NCBI GenBank assembly: GCA_028289805.1
Contig: JANQNI010000096.1
Location: 1 to 13,887, forward strand
Direction of reading: 5' to 3'
Origin: Thermoplasmatota archaeon
GTDB lineage: Archaea > Thermoplasmatota > E2 > JACPAO01 > JAHFTW01
Length of the DNA: 13,887 bases
Shown: in pieces, positions 12,735 through 13,887 of the stretch
Layout of the letters: each line of letters starts with the position of its first letter
How positions within the stretch are numbered: the stretch's first letter is position 1
Program-made: the position numbers and the translations under genes
Notes under the pieces: model-generated
Database searches by the model: none
Told to the model about the DNA's origin: nothing
Seen by the model: only the letters and a program-made list of their open reading frames with translations

Positions 12735-12989
12735 CTACGCGGAATGGACGACGAGGGCGTAGTCGACGTGGGCGGCGGCGAAGGGCGTCACGGTGAACGT
12801 CCAATCGCCGCCGACGGCCTCGGGGTTCGTGTAGGAGGCGAACGCGCAGGCGCAGGCGGCGCGCTCCACGGCCGCGTCGGCGTCCCCGCCCACAGCCGGG
12901 GTCCCGGCGGTCAAGGAATCCGTCTCCTCTCCCCCGCCGAGGCAGCCGGCGAGGGCGACGGTCAACAGCAATGGGGCGATCCAGCGCAT
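12735..12989 (-). CDS. Small lipoprotein between archease and rtcB
   Basis: The product is 84 residues. MRWIAPLLLTVALAGC is a signal with a lipobox (LAGC, Cys16), then a Gly/Glu/Thr/Ala linker, then a short domain: ERAACACAFASYTNPEAVGG, DWTFTVTPFAAAHVDYALVVHSA. The CACA pair could form a disulfide with nothing else, since these and Cys16 are the only cysteines. The rest looks like a few beta strands. The family is not recognised. It is separated by 69 bp from archease and 60 bp from rtcB and has its own good TATA box about 25 nt upstream, so it is probably transcribed independently. Its mature part faces outside the membrane, which does not fit a direct role in RNA ligation. Confidence 0.75.
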   Translation of the reverse strand: MRWIAPLLLTVALAGCLGGGEETDSLTAGTPAVGGDADAAVERAACACAFASYTNPEAVGGDWTFTVTPFAAAHVDYALVVHSA

Positions 12990-13010
12990 GACGGAAAGCC
13001 GGGCGCAAGG

Positions 13011-13017
13011 GTATATG
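13011..13017 (-). promoter_or_regulatory. TATA box for the small lipoprotein
   Basis: The minus strand reads CATATAC in a GC-rich setting, centred about 25 nt upstream of the ATG at 12989. It supports both the chosen start and a leaderless message. Confidence 0.65.
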
Positions 13018-13058
13018 AGGAGTCCAGGCGCGTCGGCAAAACGTGGGCGCGGGGTCGC

Positions 13059-13493
13059 TCAGAGGTCGAGGATGACCCGGGCCACCCATCCTTCCCCGTC
13101 GGGTCCGAAGCGGACGTCGTGGTAGGTGACGGCCTTCACCTCGACGCCGCCGCCGTGGCGCCGGGGGTCGAAGCGGACGAAGTTGCCGCCGGCCTCGGCG
13201 CGCAGGCCGTCCGTGGTGTCGGAGAGCCGCACGCCGCCGCCGGCCCAGAGGACGCCGTCGGACTCCAGCAGCCACAGCAGCTCGGAGAGGAAGGCGACGA
13301 GGAGGCTCTCCCGGTCGGGGGCCTCGACGAAGAAGGCGCGTTCGCTGCGTCCGTCGCGGCCGTGGTCGTGCAGGCCGCCGCCGGTGAGGACGTGGGTGAG
13401 TCCCCGCGCCGCCTCGCAGAGGGTGGCCCCGGCGTCGGCGCCGGTGGCCTCGATGCCCACGTCGGCGGTGTGCTCCAGGAGCCGGTACGTCAT
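13059..13493 (-). CDS. Archease, activator of RtcB RNA ligase
   Basis: The product is 144 residues, the usual archease length. The N-terminus YRLLEHTADVGIEATG is the family signature, with Asp11 in HTADVG expected to help bind divalent metal. LLVAFLSELLWLLESDG is the typical central helix, and VEVKAVTYHDVRFGPDGEGWVARVILDL is the conserved end. Archease helps RtcB guanylation and multiple turnover and broadens its nucleotide use; the two genes are commonly neighbours, as here with one gene between. The ATG at 13493 overlaps the stop of the upstream protease gene (ATGA, 4 bp), implying co-transcription and translational coupling rather than an independent promoter. Confidence 0.95.
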   Translation of the reverse strand: MTYRLLEHTADVGIEATGADAGATLCEAARGLTHVLTGGGLHDHGRDGRSERAFFVEAPDRESLLVAFLSELLWLLESDGVLWAGGGVRLSDTTDGLRAEAGGNFVRFDPRRHGGGVEVKAVTYHDVRFGPDGEGWVARVILDL

Positions 13494-13887
13494 GCGCCGG
13501 CCCCCGCCTTGAGGGCGCCGAGGACGATGAGGTCGTAGGCGGTGTGGGCGAGCATGACGCTCCACAGGGGCGCTCCCCTCTTGACCGCGTACCCGAAGAG
13601 CAGCGCGGCGGCGCCGACGAACGGCAGGGCGACGACGCCCTGGTTGACGTGCAGGGAGGCGAAGACGGCGGCCTGGCCCCAGACGCCGACGTATTTCTGC
13701 AGGACGCCCCGAAACAGCACCTCCTCGCCGACGCCGGCCACGAGGGCGACGAGGAGGAGGCTGGGCCAGGAGACGGCGGCGGCGAGGGCGTCGAAGGCGG
13801 GGTCGCCGCCCGCGTCGACGCCGAGGACGGACAGCAGGAGGCCGTAGCCGACGGCTGATCGCTTTCCAGTCCATATCCTGTGGTGCG
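13490..13887 (-). CDS. CPBP-family intramembrane metalloprotease, 5'-truncated by the window
   Basis: The visible part is 131 residues and the frame remains open to the window edge, so the N-terminal membrane helices are missing. CPBP/Rce1-type catalytic motifs are present by visible-residue number: GEEVLFRG with Glu54, Glu55 and Arg59; FASLHVN with His79; and MLAHTAYD with His114 and Asp118. Hydrophobic stretches (WPSLLLVALVAGV, GVVALPFVGAAALLFGY, SVMLAHTAYDLIVLGAL) fit membrane helices. The family includes CAAX prenyl proteases and bacteriocin-immunity-type proteins; the substrate here is unknown. A GTG further inside (13741) is not the real start, as similarity continues upstream. It leads the archease gene with a 4-bp overlap. 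Confidence 0.88.
   Translation of the reverse strand, partial: HHRIWTGKRSAVGYGLLLSVLGVDAGGDPAFDALAAAVSWPSLLLVALVAGVGEEVLFRGVLQKYVGVWGQAAVFASLHVNQGVVALPFVGAAALLFGYAVKRGAPLWSVMLAHTAYDLIVLGALKAGAGA

Noticed and set aside
11442..13538. A 698-codon plus-strand frame over rtcB and archease
   Set aside because: Antisense shadow of two securely identified genes; composition dominated by Gly, Ala, Val and Asp.
1..13887. CRISPR array, insertion sequence, integrase or attachment site
   Set aside because: No regularly spaced repeats, no transposase or integrase motifs and no terminal inverted repeats; base composition is uniform across the window.

Overview
The window looks like a chromosomal piece of a very GC-rich (roughly 70% by eye) archaeon. 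Archaeal markers are a stand-alone 89-residue EF-1 beta, RtcB with archease, an HTH-CBS regulator, lipobox lipoproteins, two proteins with PGF-CTERM-like tails, and A/T islands that fit TATA boxes about 24-28 nt upstream of most start codons with no Shine-Dalgarno. The last point suggests mostly leaderless transcripts. The proteins are not acidic enough for a typical haloarchaeon. A high-GC Thermoplasmatota lineage is my best guess, but it is an inference.

Layout. 1-549: 3' part of a SAM methyltransferase (+), converging on an HTH-CBS regulator (-, 556-1110). The regulator is divergent from an MTHFR-like gene (+, 1196-2107) across an 85-bp promoter region with AT-rich palindromes. 2149-2418: aEF1B (-). 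2577-4211: LVIVD-type beta-propeller lipoprotein (+). 4273-4811: a doubtful 52-aa membrane ORF (-) and a small helical protein (+). 4814-10936: five exported-protein genes, all on the minus strand. In transcription order these are two paralogous surface proteins with SPGV-TM-Arg tails and then three paralogous lipoproteins, each with a carboxypeptidase-regulatory-like domain and a shared C-terminal region. 11205-13887: rtcB, a small lipoprotein, archease and a truncated CPBP-family membrane protease, all minus; the last two overlap by 4 bp.

How it fits together. The right end is RNA ligation (RtcB plus its activator archease) with a membrane protease and a lipoprotein in the same transcription direction. 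The centre is a cell-envelope island built by two separate tandem duplications. The left end is one-carbon metabolism, probably under local control by the divergent HTH-CBS protein. The least explained part is the 6-kb envelope island: two apparently uncharacterised extracytoplasmic families, one with a conserved HDHHTE motif. No rRNA, tRNA, CRISPR array or insertion sequence was seen, and no gene-free stretch exceeds 300 bases.
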